From: Phenylobacterium sp.
Lineage (GTDB): Bacteria > Pseudomonadota > Alphaproteobacteria > Caulobacterales > Caulobacteraceae
Assembly: GCA_004799545.1 (NCBI GenBank)
Contig: SSMU01000023.1
Span: forward strand, 496,001-560,000
Length of the DNA stretch: 64,000 nucleotides
Reading direction: 5' to 3'
Under the pieces are notes generated by a model that did no database searches, was not told the origin of the DNA, and worked only from the letters and a program-made list of their open reading frames with translations. Below, piece by piece: positions 46,885 to 57,824 of this stretch (its first letter is position 1; the number at the start of each line of letters is the position of its first letter). The translations under genes were made by a program, and so were the position numbers.

Positions 46885-47745
46885 TCAGGCCTCCTGCGCG
46901 GCGATGGCGTCGGCCACGCCGATCAGCCGCTCGGCCTGGGCGAGGTGCAGACGCTCGACCATCCGCCCCTCGACCTTGATCACCCCCTTGCCGGCGTTCT
47001 CCGGCAGGCCGTAGGCGGCGACCACGGTGCGCGCCCAGGCGATTTCAGGCTCCGGCGGGGTGAAGGCGCGGTTGGCGATCTCCAGGTGGCTCGGATGGAT
47101 CAGGCTCTTGCCGTCGAAGCCGAACGCCGCGCCTTGCGCGCACTCGGCCGCCAGCCCCGGCAGGTTGGGAATGTCGTTGTAGACCCCGTCGAGGATGACG
47201 AGCCCATGCGCCCGAGCCGCCATGACGCTCATCGCCAGGGCCGGCAGCAGGGGCGCGCGGTCGCCGCCCGGCCGGCAGCGCATCTCCTTGACCAGGTCGT
47301 TGCCGCCGATCACCCAGGCGTCCACGCCGTGCGCTGCGCTGGCCGCGCCCAGGGCGTCCAGCCGGAACATCGCCTGGCAGGTCTCGATCATCGCCCAGAG
47401 CCGCGTGCGCCCGGCCACGATCCGCGCCGCCTCGGCGATCTCCTCGGCCGAGGAGACCTTGGGGATCAGCACCGCGTCGGGCCCGGCCGCGGCGGCGGCC
47501 TCCAGGTCGTCAGGCCCCCAGGGGGTGTCGAGGCCGTTCACCCGGATCACCACCTCGCGACCGCCGAAACCACCGGCCCGCACGGCCTCCGCGGCAAGGG
47601 CCCGCGCCTCGGCCTTGGCGTCGGGGGCGACGGAATCCTCCTGGTCGAGGATCACCGCATCGGCTGGCAGGGTGCGCGCCTTCTCGATCGCCCGCGGATT
47701 GGCGGCCGGCAGATAGAGGGCGCTGCGGCGGGGACGGGCGGTCAT
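46885..47745 (-). CDS. HpcH/HpaI aldolase / citrate lyase beta-like (CoA ester lyase)
   Basis: A 286-residue TIM-barrel lyase of the CitE/malyl-CoA lyase family, splitting or forming a beta-hydroxyacyl-CoA. Landmarks: RSALYLPAANPRAIEKA, DAVILDQEDSVAP, IPKVSSAEE, AMIETCQAM, GFDGKSLIHPSHL. The start at 47745 has GAGGAG upstream. The substrate (malyl-CoA, citramalyl-CoA or similar) is not settled. Confidence 0.9.
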   Translation of the reverse strand: MTARPRRSALYLPAANPRAIEKARTLPADAVILDQEDSVAPDAKAEARALAAEAVRAGGFGGREVVIRVNGLDTPWGPDDLEAAAAAGPDAVLIPKVSSAEEIAEAARIVAGRTRLWAMIETCQAMFRLDALGAASAAHGVDAWVIGGNDLVKEMRCRPGGDRAPLLPALAMSVMAARAHGLVILDGVYNDIPNLPGLAAECAQGAAFGFDGKSLIHPSHLEIANRAFTPPEPEIAWARTVVAAYGLPENAGKGVIKVEGRMVERLHLAQAERLIGVADAIAAQEA

Positions 47746-47806
47746 CGGCTCCTCGGACGCGCGGTGGCGCATGGAGAGCCGTGAGGTTAGCCGCTCGCGC
47801 GCTTCC

Positions 47807-47831
47807 CGCCAAAGTGGGAACCGCTTTGGCG
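47807..47831. repeat. Short hairpin repeat CGCCAAAG/CTTTGGCG
   Basis: Perfect 8-bp arms around TGGGAACCG. It is the AAAGTGGGAACC hairpin type that is frequent in alphaproteobacterial intergenic DNA; compare 37043. Confidence 0.55.
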
Positions 47832-47860
47832 ACGAGGATGCGCGCAAGCAAGAAGGCGAC

Positions 47861-47898
47861 GACCCTGTCCCAGTTGGCTTGCCAACTGGGACAGGGTC
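47861..47898. repeat. Perfect 18-bp inverted repeat upstream of DUF2237 gene
   Basis: GACCCTGTCCCAGTTGGC (47861-47878), TT, then its exact complement (47881-47898). It ends 12 bases before the DUF2237 ATG. With no T run it is not a classic terminator; it may be a binding site or a leader hairpin next to the ribosome-binding site. Confidence 0.8.
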
Positions 47899-47910
47899 TA
47901 GGATGGGCTT

Positions 47911-48291
47911 ATGACCACACGCTACGACCCGTCGGCGCGCAATGTTCTGGGCGGCGAGCTGGAGTCCTGCTCGCTGGACCCGGTGACCGGCTTCTTCCGC
48001 AACGGCTGCTGCGAGACCAATCACGAGGACACCGGCCTGCACACGGTCTGCGCGATCATGACCGAGGCGTTCCTCGCCTTCTCGCAGGCGGCCGGCAACG
48101 ACCTGTCGACGCCACGCCCGGAATTCGGCTTCGAGGGGCTGCAGCCCGGCGACCGCTGGTGCCTGTGCGCCCCGCGCTGGAAGGAGGCCCTGGACGCCGG
48201 CGCCGCGCCGAAGGTTGTGCTGGAGGCCACCCACGAGGAGACCCTGGCCATCGTGCCGCTCGGCATCCTCAAGGACCACGCCGTCGCCTAG
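47911..48291 (+). CDS. DUF2237 family protein
   Basis: A 126-residue protein matching DUF2237 over its whole length: RNVLGGELESCSLDPVTGFFRNGCC, DTGLHTVCAIMTEAFLAFS, GDRWCLCAPRWKEA. The conserved cysteines suggest metal binding, but the function is unknown. It is preceded by a 38-base perfect palindrome. Its stop overlaps that of the convergent thpR gene. Confidence 0.9.
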   Translation: MTTRYDPSARNVLGGELESCSLDPVTGFFRNGCCETNHEDTGLHTVCAIMTEAFLAFSQAAGNDLSTPRPEFGFEGLQPGDRWCLCAPRWKEALDAGAAPKVVLEATHEETLAIVPLGILKDHAVA

Positions 48292-48821
48292 AGCCGATAT
48301 TCCGCCTCCAGCCGATACACCGAACCCTCCTTCGAGGGGTGGCTCGAATAGAGTCCGAAGCGGTCGATGGCGATCGGCGGCGATTTCAGGAGATTGTTGG
48401 CCTGGATCCAGGCGGCGACCTCCGCCGGGTCGGCATGGCGCAGATAGGCCATCGTCACGTGCGGCCGGTAGTGGCGGCGCTCGGCCTTGAGGCCCGCCCG
48501 CCGGGCCGCGGTCTCGCAGGCCTTGGCCAGCCGGTTGAGGGCGGGGTTTTCCGCGACGCCGGCCCAGATCGCATGGATGTCGCGGCCCTCGCCGAACGCG
48601 CCGACGCCCTCCAGCTCGATGGCGAAGACGCCGCCGCCGACGCCGACGAGCTCGCTATCCAGGTCGCGGGCCACATCCTCGCGGAGGTCGCCGAAGAACC
48701 TCAGCGTCACGTGCAGGGCGTCCGGCGGCCGCCAGCGGGCGGTGTCCACCCCGTGCTGCCGGCGCACCAGGCCCGCCGCAAGCTCCGGCGGAATGGCGAG
48801 GGCGGCGAACAGGCGGATCAT
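48288..48821 (-). CDS. thpR: RNA 2',3'-cyclic phosphodiesterase (2H family)
   Basis: A 177-residue LigT/ThpR protein with the two catalytic HxT motifs HVTLRFFG and HVTMAYL. It opens 2',3'-cyclic phosphates on RNA. The start is at 48821 (MIRLFAAL), with an in-frame ATG 3 codons upstream also possible. Confidence 0.92.
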   Translation of the reverse strand: MIRLFAALAIPPELAAGLVRRQHGVDTARWRPPDALHVTLRFFGDLREDVARDLDSELVGVGGGVFAIELEGVGAFGEGRDIHAIWAGVAENPALNRLAKACETAARRAGLKAERRHYRPHVTMAYLRHADPAEVAAWIQANNLLKSPPIAIDRFGLYSSHPSKEGSVYRLEAEYRL

Positions 48822-48898
48822 GGCTGGCATCTAGGGTCCAGGCTGGCGCGCCGGAAGGTTAACAGCCCTGCCCATTCTAGGCCTTGCTTCCGCCTCAC

Positions 48899-48926
48899 GC
48901 GGACCCGATATTTCGCTTGCGTCCGC
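48899..48926 (+). promoter_or_regulatory. Hairpin in the leader of the Bax-inhibitor-1 (ybhL-type) gene
   Basis: GCGGAC (48899-48904) pairs with GTCCGC (48921-48926), about 35 bases before the ATG, followed by TCGGGACGTTCGAATCAAGGGC. A ybhL leader RNA motif upstream of this gene family in alphaproteobacteria is described (Rfam RF00520). Match not confirmed. Confidence 0.3.
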
Positions 48927-48958
48927 TCGGGACGTTCGAATCAAGGGCTTTGCCTCAA

Positions 48959-49711
48959 ATGAGCGACTCCAACCGCGGTTTCGCGCGCTCGATCCCGGTC
49001 GATCGCGCCGACATGTCGGTAGACGCGGGACTTCGCGCCTTCATGCTCGGCGTCTACAACAAGATGACGCTGGGCCTCCTGCTCTCGGCGGCGATGGGCT
49101 TCCTCACCAGCCAGGTCGCGCCGGTTCGCGACCTCATGTTCCGCGTCACCGCCGACGGTCGCCTCGCCGGGCTGACCGGGATCGGGCTCGTCATTGGCCT
49201 CGCACCCATCGCCATCATCCTCTTCTCGGGGTTCGCGATCCGCAACCAGACGCCGCGCTCGGCGGGCGTCACCTACTGGTCGATCGTCACCTTGATGGGC
49301 GCCTCCCTCGGTCTATGGGCCCTCCTCTACACCGGCGCCTCGATCGCCATCACCTTCCTGATCACCGCCTCGGCCTTCGGCTCGCTCAGCCTCTTCGGCT
49401 ACGCGACCAAGCGCGACCTCTCGGGCGTCGGCAGCTTCATGATCATGGGCCTGTGGGGCCTGATCATCGCCAGCCTGGTGAATGCGTTCCTGCATCTGCC
49501 CGCGCTCGCCTTTGCGGTGAACATCCTGGGCGTGCTGATCTTCGCCGGCCTGACCGCATGGAACACCCAGCAGCTGAAGCTCACCTACTACCAGCTCGGC
49601 GGCGACCAGGCGGCCATGAGCGTGGCGACCAGCTACGGCGCGCTCCGCCTCTATCTGGACTTCATCAACATGTTCCAGTTCCTGCTCAGCCTGCTCGGCA
49701 ACCGCCGCTAG
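48959..49711 (+). CDS. Bax inhibitor-1 / YccA-YbhL family membrane protein
   Basis: A 250-residue inner-membrane protein with seven hydrophobic segments (first near residue 32, last near 228). The family signature is visible in TPRSAGVTYWSIVTLMGASLGLW and AWNTQQLKLTYYQ. Members may be calcium-leak channels or proteolysis modulators. The ATG at 48959 has AAGGG upstream. A strong terminator follows. Confidence 0.93.
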   Translation: MSDSNRGFARSIPVDRADMSVDAGLRAFMLGVYNKMTLGLLLSAAMGFLTSQVAPVRDLMFRVTADGRLAGLTGIGLVIGLAPIAIILFSGFAIRNQTPRSAGVTYWSIVTLMGASLGLWALLYTGASIAITFLITASAFGSLSLFGYATKRDLSGVGSFMIMGLWGLIIASLVNAFLHLPALAFAVNILGVLIFAGLTAWNTQQLKLTYYQLGGDQAAMSVATSYGALRLYLDFINMFQFLLSLLGNRR

Positions 49712-49737
49712 GCTCCGCCAGGATACAAACAACGAAG

Positions 49738-49764
49738 CCCCGGCGGACCACCGCCGGGGTTTTT
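49738..49764 (+). terminator. Intrinsic terminator after the Bax-inhibitor-1 gene
   Basis: CCCCGGCGG (49738-49746), ACCA loop, CCGCCGGGG (49751-49759), then five T residues. Perfect 9-bp stem. Confidence 0.93.
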
Positions 49765-49802
49765 CTTTGGCCCGCGCCCGCGGCGCGGGCAGGATCCGGC
49801 CC

Positions 49803-50336
49803 ATGCAAAGCCCGGTGATCGTGGTGTTCGGCGCGGCCGTGCGGGCGGATGGGACGCCCTCGCCGTCGCTGGCCCGCCGCATCGGCTATGCCGCCCAGGC
49901 TGCGCAGGCCCATCCCGACGCCCCGATCCTCTGCTCCGGCGGCTCGGACGGGCGCGGCCCCAGCGAGGCCTCGGTGATGGCGGAGACGCTCGTCCGCCGC
50001 GGCGTGGCCACGTCACGGCTCGTGCTCGACGAGGCCAGCCTGGACACCCTGCAGAGCGTGATCGCCGCGGCCCGCTTCGTGCGGCGGCACGGCCTCGACG
50101 GCTGCATCGTCTGCTCCGACCGCTACCACATCCCGCGCATCCGTCTGTTGCTTGGCGCCCTCGGCGTGGCCAGCGCGCCGGGGCCCCTGGCGAGCGGCCG
50201 CGCCGGCGTCGGCTGGCGGCCCTGGGCCTGGATGCGGCTGCGCGAGGCCGCGGCCATCCCCTACGACCTGGCCATCGTGCTGGTCAGACGGCGCGCCTTG
50301 CTGGCCGCCATCGCCCAGTCTCCAAGCGGCGCGTGA
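49803..50336 (+). CDS. YdcF family protein (DUF218)
   Basis: A 177-residue protein with the DUF218 core: VIVVFGAAVRADGTPSPSLARRI, APILCSGGSDGRGPSEASVMAE, LDEASLDTLQSVIAA and VCSDRYHIPRI. Family members are linked to envelope metabolism (ElyC/SanA-type). There is no signal peptide and no clear membrane segment here, so it may be a cytoplasmic variant. Confidence 0.9.
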   Translation: MQSPVIVVFGAAVRADGTPSPSLARRIGYAAQAAQAHPDAPILCSGGSDGRGPSEASVMAETLVRRGVATSRLVLDEASLDTLQSVIAAARFVRRHGLDGCIVCSDRYHIPRIRLLLGALGVASAPGPLASGRAGVGWRPWAWMRLREAAAIPYDLAIVLVRRRALLAAIAQSPSGA

Positions 50337-50370
50337 GCGTGGTAGGCTCGGCGCCCATGCGAGTGGCTCC

Positions 50371-51450
50371 ATGACCCTGCCTGTCGGCGTGCCCGCGCCC
50401 CTGTTCACGGCGCCGTCCCCCAGCAATCCGGGCGGGTTCGCCTTCGGCAGCCTGGGCGGCCGCTACATCGTGCTGGTCTTCCTGCCGGAGCCCTCGCCGG
50501 CGCGCGACGCCGCCTTCGCCCTCTACAGCGAGCACGCCGGCCTGTTCCGCGACGACAACGCCCTGATCTTCGGCGTCCTGCCAGACCACGACAGCTTCGT
50601 CCGCGCCCGCGACTCCGGCAACGGCCTGCGCTGGTTCGGCGATCCGGACGGCCAATTGCGCCAGCTCTACCGCGCCACGACGCCGGACGGCGCGCTGGTC
50701 CCCGAGTGGGTGCTGATCGACCCCACCTTCCGCATCCTCGCCGCCGCGCCGCTCTCCGAAGGCCGCGCCGTGCTGGAGGTGCTGCGGGCGATGGGCGAGG
50801 CGGAGACCCATGCCGGGACCTTCGTCCCCGCCCCGGTGCTGGTCGTGCCGCGCATCCTCGAGCCCGCCTTCTGCCGCGAGCTGATCGCGGCGTTCGAGGT
50901 CACCGGCGGCGTGCGCTCCGGCGTCATGCGGGTGATCGACGGCAAGACCGTGCCGGTGGTCGACGACTTCAAGAGCCGGCGCGACGCCGACATCCCGCCC
51001 GGTCCGCTGATCGACGGCCTGCGCGCCCGCATCGTCGCGCGACTGGCGCCGGAGATCGAGAAGGCCTTCCAGTTCAAGGCCACCCGCATCGAGCGCTTCA
51101 TCGTCTCCTGCTACGACGCGGAGGAGGGCGGCTATTTCCAGGCCCACCGGGACAACACCACGCCGGGCACCGCGCACCGCCGGTTCGCCGTCTCGATCAA
51201 CCTCAACGCCGAAGCGTTCGAGGGCGGCGACCTGCGCTTCCCGGAGTTCGGCCGGCGCACCTATCGGCCGCCGACCGGCGGGGCCGTGGTGTTCTCCTGC
51301 AGCCTGCTGCACGAGGCGACGCCGGTGACGAGGGGCCGCCGCTACGCCACCCTGCCCTTCCTCTACGACGAGGCGGGCGCGCGCATCCGCGAGGCCAATC
51401 TGCACACCTTCGCCAGGCCCCAGCCCGCAGGCGTCAGTCCACCACCTTGA
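50371..51450 (+). CDS. Peroxiredoxin-like / 2OG-Fe(II) oxygenase fusion
   Basis: A 359-residue protein. Residues about 1-140 have a peroxiredoxin-like thioredoxin fold (GGRYIVLVFLPEPSP, VPEWVLIDPTFRILAA) but lack the peroxidatic Cys. Residues about 160-345 are a 2-oxoglutarate/Fe(II) dioxygenase with Fe ligands in FQAHRDN and LLHEATPVTRGRR, the Arg of the latter binding 2-oxoglutarate. Substrate unknown. The start at 50371 opens the redoxin domain. It converges with DUF2794, overlapping by 17 bases. Confidence 0.88.
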   Translation: MTLPVGVPAPLFTAPSPSNPGGFAFGSLGGRYIVLVFLPEPSPARDAAFALYSEHAGLFRDDNALIFGVLPDHDSFVRARDSGNGLRWFGDPDGQLRQLYRATTPDGALVPEWVLIDPTFRILAAAPLSEGRAVLEVLRAMGEAETHAGTFVPAPVLVVPRILEPAFCRELIAAFEVTGGVRSGVMRVIDGKTVPVVDDFKSRRDADIPPGPLIDGLRARIVARLAPEIEKAFQFKATRIERFIVSCYDAEEGGYFQAHRDNTTPGTAHRRFAVSINLNAEAFEGGDLRFPEFGRRTYRPPTGGAVVFSCSLLHEATPVTRGRRYATLPFLYDEAGARIREANLHTFARPQPAGVSPPP

Positions 51451-51769
51451 ACCGGCCGCGGTCGAAGAACCTGAGCACCTGCTCCAGGTCGTGGCCGCGG
51501 CGCAGCACCAGGCCGCCATGGCCGATCACCGCCCAGGCGCCCTGCCGCCGGGCCAGGCTGGGCCGCTTCTCGATCCGGTAGAGCGGCGCCTCGGAGGCGC
51601 GCTTGAACACCGAGAACACCGCCGCCTCGGCCAGGCCATCGATCCCGTAGTCGCGCCATTCGCCGGCGGCGACCATCCGGCCGTAGAGGGAAAGGAGCCG
51701 GTCCAGTTCACGTCTCTCGAAGAAGACGGTCACCGACCGGGGCGAGGCGTAGGGCGGATCGAAAGCCAT
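51434..51769 (-). CDS. DUF2794 family protein
   Basis: A 111-residue protein of the alphaproteobacterial family DUF2794: VTVFFERRELDRLLSLYGRMVAAGEWRDYGID and SVFKRASEAPLYRIEKRP are characteristic. Function unknown. The aconitase/DUF1223 genes lie nearby, an arrangement I recall from other alphaproteobacteria. Confidence 0.9.
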   Translation of the reverse strand: MAFDPPYASPRSVTVFFERRELDRLLSLYGRMVAAGEWRDYGIDGLAEAAVFSVFKRASEAPLYRIEKRPSLARRQGAWAVIGHGGLVLRRGHDLEQVLRFFDRGRFKVVD

Positions 51770-51925
51770 CTGAACGCGAGCCTAGACCCGAATCCGTCAT
51801 CGACGGAAGGGCTTGGGCGCCGCAGTCACACCGCAGGGCGGGTCGCAACACTGCCGTACGCCCACGCCGCGAAATGACCTTAATTCGGTCCAGCGCGCGC
51901 CTGATGCGGCCCCCATCTTGCGAAG

Positions 51926-52064
51926 GTCGGTTGACCGGTTCTGTTGATCCTGGATCCTGAACAGCCCCCCCAGCCCCCCTGGATCAGTGGGCCGGTCGAC
52001 CGACGCAATATCTCCTCCCAGCGGAAGCCCGCGCGGTCTCTCTCTCCAGCCGTGCGGGCTTTCT
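51926..52064 (+). ncRNA. Candidate small RNA with C-rich loop and terminator
   Basis: Three elements in 139 bases. (1) A 13-bp stem with one G-U pair, GTCGGTTGACCGG (51926-51938) with CCGGTCGACCGAC (51992-52004), enclosing an inner TGATCC/GGATCA stem (51945-51950 / 51981-51986) and a loop with two runs of six or more C. (2) A single-stranded stretch with CTCCTCCC, an anti-Shine-Dalgarno-like sequence (52012-52019). (3) A 12-bp terminator stem with one G-U pair (52025-52036 with 52050-52061) ending in CTTTCT. No protein gene fits here. The design resembles trans-acting sRNAs such as Caulobacter GsrN, but homology is not shown. Confidence 0.6.
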
Positions 52065-52096
52065 GCTGTCTGGACGTGGCGCGCGGAGCGCCCGTC

Positions 52097-52795
52097 TCAG
52101 CTCTTCTTCTGGCCGACGCCGAGGATGCGGCCGCCGTGGGCGGCCTGCACCAGCACCACGGTCTTCAGGCCCTCTTCCGGGGCCGCCGGCAACTTGAAGC
52201 TCGACGTCCGGCCCTTCCAGGCGCCCAGGCGGACGACTTCGCGGACGACGTTCTTCTGGACGATGGTCTGGCCCTTGTTGTCGCCGCTCTTTACGACCAC
52301 GTCCTGCTCACGCGGGTCGTAGCGGATCAGCCAGACCTCAGCGCCGCCCTTGGGCAGGCGCCCGGACCCCACGTCGACGCGCTTGCCGGCCGCCACGAAG
52401 CGGATGTCCGGCGGATCGTGCGGCTGTTTCTCGGCGTCCTTGACCAGCTTGTCGACGCGCTCGGACTTGACGCCCGTCGCCTGCACCCGGCCGTCCACCA
52501 CCACCTGGGGGGTATAGGGCTCGCGCAGGGAGAGCTTGGCCACATAGGCCTTCTGGCGGTCGGCGAACTCCGGCTTGGCGAAGGTGTCGGCCCAGCCGAG
52601 ATAGTCCCAGTAGTCGACCGGGAAGGTGAGCACGAGGACGCCCGTCTCTTCGGCCAGCTTGGCCAGATGGGCGTTGGCGTCCCCGCAGGCGGCGCAGCCC
52701 TGCGCCGTATAGAGCTCGACCACCACCGGCGTCTTCGCCGCGGCGGCTGCGGGCAGGGCCGCGAGGAACAGGCTGAGAAGCGCGGCTTTCCGCAT
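52097..52795 (-). CDS. DUF1223 family thioredoxin-like exported protein
   Basis: A 232-residue periplasmic protein: signal peptide (MRKAALLSLFLAALPAAAAA), then VVVELYTAQGCAACGDANAHL with a CxxC motif in a thioredoxin-like fold, and YTPQVVVDGRVQATG. Family DUF1223, often next to acnA in alphaproteobacteria. Probably a redox protein; partner unknown. The start at 52795 is chosen for the signal peptide. Confidence 0.9.
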   Translation of the reverse strand: MRKAALLSLFLAALPAAAAAKTPVVVELYTAQGCAACGDANAHLAKLAEETGVLVLTFPVDYWDYLGWADTFAKPEFADRQKAYVAKLSLREPYTPQVVVDGRVQATGVKSERVDKLVKDAEKQPHDPPDIRFVAAGKRVDVGSGRLPKGGAEVWLIRYDPREQDVVVKSGDNKGQTIVQKNVVREVVRLGAWKGRTSSFKLPAAPEEGLKTVVLVQAAHGGRILGVGQKKS

Positions 52796-52896
52796 CGCGG
52801 CGCACTTAACCGGAGTTCCGGCTCCCGGAGCTTTCAACAAGGTGTGAGGAGGCGCGGGCGACGTCTTCAGATTCACGCCGCCCGCTCCTTCAACTC

Positions 52897-55590
<2,694 letters not shown>

Positions 55591-55786
55591 TTTGGGGGAT
55601 CCTTCTTCTGTTCCCGGCCCGCCGAAGACCGCTTCAGGGATCGCGCGCTTTTAGCGGCGGACACACAGGTTCCGCCTCCGCGCGGCGTACGTCCCCCGAG
55701 GCGACGGCGGCCGGCCGCTTCATAGGCCGAACCGCCCCGGCCGTCCATGCGCCCGGCGGTTGGACTCCATACCCTTTGGCGATCCG

Positions 55787-55931
55787 TCTCCCCCTGCGGG
55801 AGAAGGTGGCCTCCGAAGGAGGTCGGATGAGGGGTCGACGTGCCCCCTCCGCTTCGGTTGCGAAACCTGCCCGCCGGCCGTACGACCCCTCGTCCGTCAG
55901 CTGCGCTGACACCTTCTCCCGCAGGGAGAGA
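55787..55931. repeat. 145-base composite inverted repeat reaching the ccmA ribosome-binding site
   Basis: Outer arms of 22 bases (55787-55808 and 55910-55931) match with one mismatch. Inner pairs: GATGAGGGGTCG with CGACCCCTCGTC (one mismatch), CCTCCgaaGGAGG, GTCAGCtgcGCTGAC. The right arm contributes GGGAGAG of the ccmA Shine-Dalgarno region. Same family as 8154 and 13667. The remaining 55591-55786 interval should hold the acnA promoter, where I see only a GCTAAAAG -10-like sequence. Confidence 0.75.
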
Positions 55932-55936
55932 AGGGA

Positions 55937-56539
55937 ATGATCCGCAGCCTCTCCCTCAAAAACCTCAGCGTCCGGCGCGGCGGACGCCTGCTGTTCGAAG
56001 GCCTCGCCCTGGAGCTCGCCGCCGGCGAGGCCTGCGCGCTCACCGGGCCGAACGGGGCGGGCAAGACCAGCCTGCTGCGCGCCGTGGCCGGTCTCGTGTC
56101 GCTGGAGGCCGGCGAGGTGGCCTTCGACGGCGTTGACGCCGAGACGGCGCGCGGCGCCGGCCTGCACCTGGTCGGCCACCAGGATGGGCTCAAACCCGCG
56201 CGCACCGCCTGGGAGGAGCTGCGCTTCTGGAGCCTGTGGTGCGACGGGAGCGAGGGCTCGGCGCAGGTCGCGGCCGAGACCCTGGAGCTCACCCCGCTGC
56301 TGGCGCTGGAGGTCCGCCGCCTCTCCGCCGGCCAGCGGCGGCGCCTGGCGCTCGCCCGACTGCTGGCCGCGCCCCGGCCGCTCTGGCTGCTCGACGAGCC
56401 GCTCAGCCCGCTGGACGCCCGCTTCCGCGCCCGCTTCGGCGAGCTGATGGCCGACCACCTGCGGCGCGGCGGGTTGATCCTCGCCGCCGTGCACGACCCC
56501 CTGCCGATCCCGGCCAGGGCCCTGGAGATCGCCCCTTGA
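55937..56539 (+). CDS. ccmA: Heme exporter ATP-binding protein CcmA
   Basis: A 200-residue ABC ATPase of cytochrome c maturation system I. Walker [10 protein letters not shown], signature-like [15 protein letters not shown], Walker [14 protein letters not shown]. With CcmB, C and D it releases holo-CcmE. The ATG follows GGGAGAGAAGGGA, part of which belongs to the upstream repeat. It overlaps the ccmB start (TTGA). Confidence 0.95.
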   Translation: MIRSLSLKNLSVRRGGRLLFEGLALELAAGEACALTGPNGAGKTSLLRAVAGLVSLEAGEVAFDGVDAETARGAGLHLVGHQDGLKPARTAWEELRFWSLWCDGSEGSAQVAAETLELTPLLALEVRRLSAGQRRRLALARLLAAPRPLWLLDEPLSPLDARFRARFGELMADHLRRGGLILAAVHDPLPIPARALEIAP

Positions 56540-57201
56540 GCCGGCTCCTGACCCTGCTCGGGCGCGAGACGGCGCTGGCCTGGGGCCGGGGCGGCGGGCC
56601 GCTGGTCACCGTCGGCTTCTACGCGGGCGTCGCCACCCTCCTGCCCCTGGCCATCGGCCCCGAGCGCGAGCGGCTGGCCGCCGTCGCCACCGGCGCCGCC
56701 TGGGTGGCCCTGGCGCTCGCCTCCCTGCTCTCCCTCGATCGGCTGTTCGAGCGCGACTACGAGGACGGGGCGCTGGACCTCCTGACCCTCTCGCCCCTGC
56801 CGCTGGAGCTGGCCTGCGCGGTCAAGTGCCTCGGCCAGTGGATCGCCACCGGCGCGCCCCTGGCGCTCGCCGCCCCGGTGGCGGCCATCGCCCTGGGCGC
56901 CAAGCCCGGGCTCGCGCCCCTGATCCTCGCCTGCGCCCTGGCCGGCGGCCTGGCTTTCGCCTTCGTGGGCGGGATCGGCGCGGGCCTGAGCCTCGGCGCC
57001 CGGCGGGGCGGCCTGCTCACCGCGGTGATTGTCCTGCCGCTGTTCGTGCCGCCGGTGATCTTCGGCGGCGGGGCGCTCGACGCCTTCGCGTCCGGACTGT
57101 CGTGGCAGGCGGGCTTCGCCCTGCTGGCCGCCTACGCCGCCGCCGCCGTGGCGCTCGGCCCCCTGGCCATGGCCGCCGCCTGCCGCAACGCGCTGTCCTA
57201 G
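56536..57201 (+). CDS. ccmB: Heme exporter permease CcmB
   Basis: A 221-residue inner-membrane protein with six hydrophobic segments; [27 protein letters not shown] is the CcmB signature. TTG start overlapping the ccmA stop, indicating coupled translation. Followed not by ccmC but by two Spy-like genes. Confidence 0.94.
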   Translation: MSRLLTLLGRETALAWGRGGGPLVTVGFYAGVATLLPLAIGPERERLAAVATGAAWVALALASLLSLDRLFERDYEDGALDLLTLSPLPLELACAVKCLGQWIATGAPLALAAPVAAIALGAKPGLAPLILACALAGGLAFAFVGGIGAGLSLGARRGGLLTAVIVLPLFVPPVIFGGGALDAFASGLSWQAGFALLAAYAAAAVALGPLAMAAACRNALS

Positions 57202-57269
57202 CGGCTGCGACGGAACCCCAGGAGTCGTCCGTACAAAAGGGCGAGGGTGCGAACACCAAGGACCATTTG

Positions 57270-57791
57270 ATGAAACTGACTTCCATCGCGCTCGCTGCGG
57301 CGCTCAGCCTCGCCGCCGGCGCCAGCTTCGCCCAGCCCGCCCCGGGCCCCGGCGCGCCCGACGCCGCCCGCCATTGGCAGCGGCCCGATCCGGCCCAGAT
57401 GGCGCAGCGCCATGCGGAGATGGCCCAGCGCCACGCCCAGCACCTGCGCGACGCCCTGCAGCTGCGTCCCGAACAAGAGCCCGCCCTGCAGGCCCTGCTC
57501 GCCTCCATGCAGCCGCCGGCCGGCGCGCGTGAGGCGCACGGCAAGCGCGGCGAAGGCGCCGAGCACGCCATGACCACGCCGGAACGGCTCGACCGCATGC
57601 AGGCCCGGATGGCCGAGCGCGCCGACCACTTCCGTCAGCACGCCGAGGCGACCAAGCGCTTCTACGCGGCCCTGTCGCCGTCCCAGCAGAAGGCCTTCGA
57701 CGCTATGCCGATGATGGGCCATGGCGAGCACGGCCATGGCGGCATGCGCGGCGGCCCAGGGATGCGCGGGGGCGAACACGGCAAGGGCTGA
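57270..57791 (+). CDS. Spy/CpxP-like periplasmic protein (first copy)
   Basis: A 173-residue exported protein: signal peptide (MKLTSIALAAALSLAAGASFAQ), helical middle with His-rich QMAQRHAEMAQRHAQHLRDAL and two LTxxQ-type motifs (LQLRPEQEPALQAL, LSPSQQKAFDAM), then a Gly/His/Met-rich tail (GHGEHGHGGMRGGPGM) that could bind metal. Belongs to the Spy/CpxP or heavy-metal-resistance group. AAGGA lies 7 bases before the ATG. It sits in the ccm operon between ccmB and a terminator. Confidence 0.85.
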   Translation: MKLTSIALAAALSLAAGASFAQPAPGPGAPDAARHWQRPDPAQMAQRHAEMAQRHAQHLRDALQLRPEQEPALQALLASMQPPAGAREAHGKRGEGAEHAMTTPERLDRMQARMAERADHFRQHAEATKRFYAALSPSQQKAFDAMPMMGHGEHGHGGMRGGPGMRGGEHGKG

Positions 57792-57824
57792 GCCCAGTCA
57801 CCTGACATTACGAAGGTTTAAGGG

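Noticed and set aside
48931..48945. GTTCGAATC as a tRNA T-arm
   Set aside because: No acceptor stem or anticodon arm can be drawn around it.
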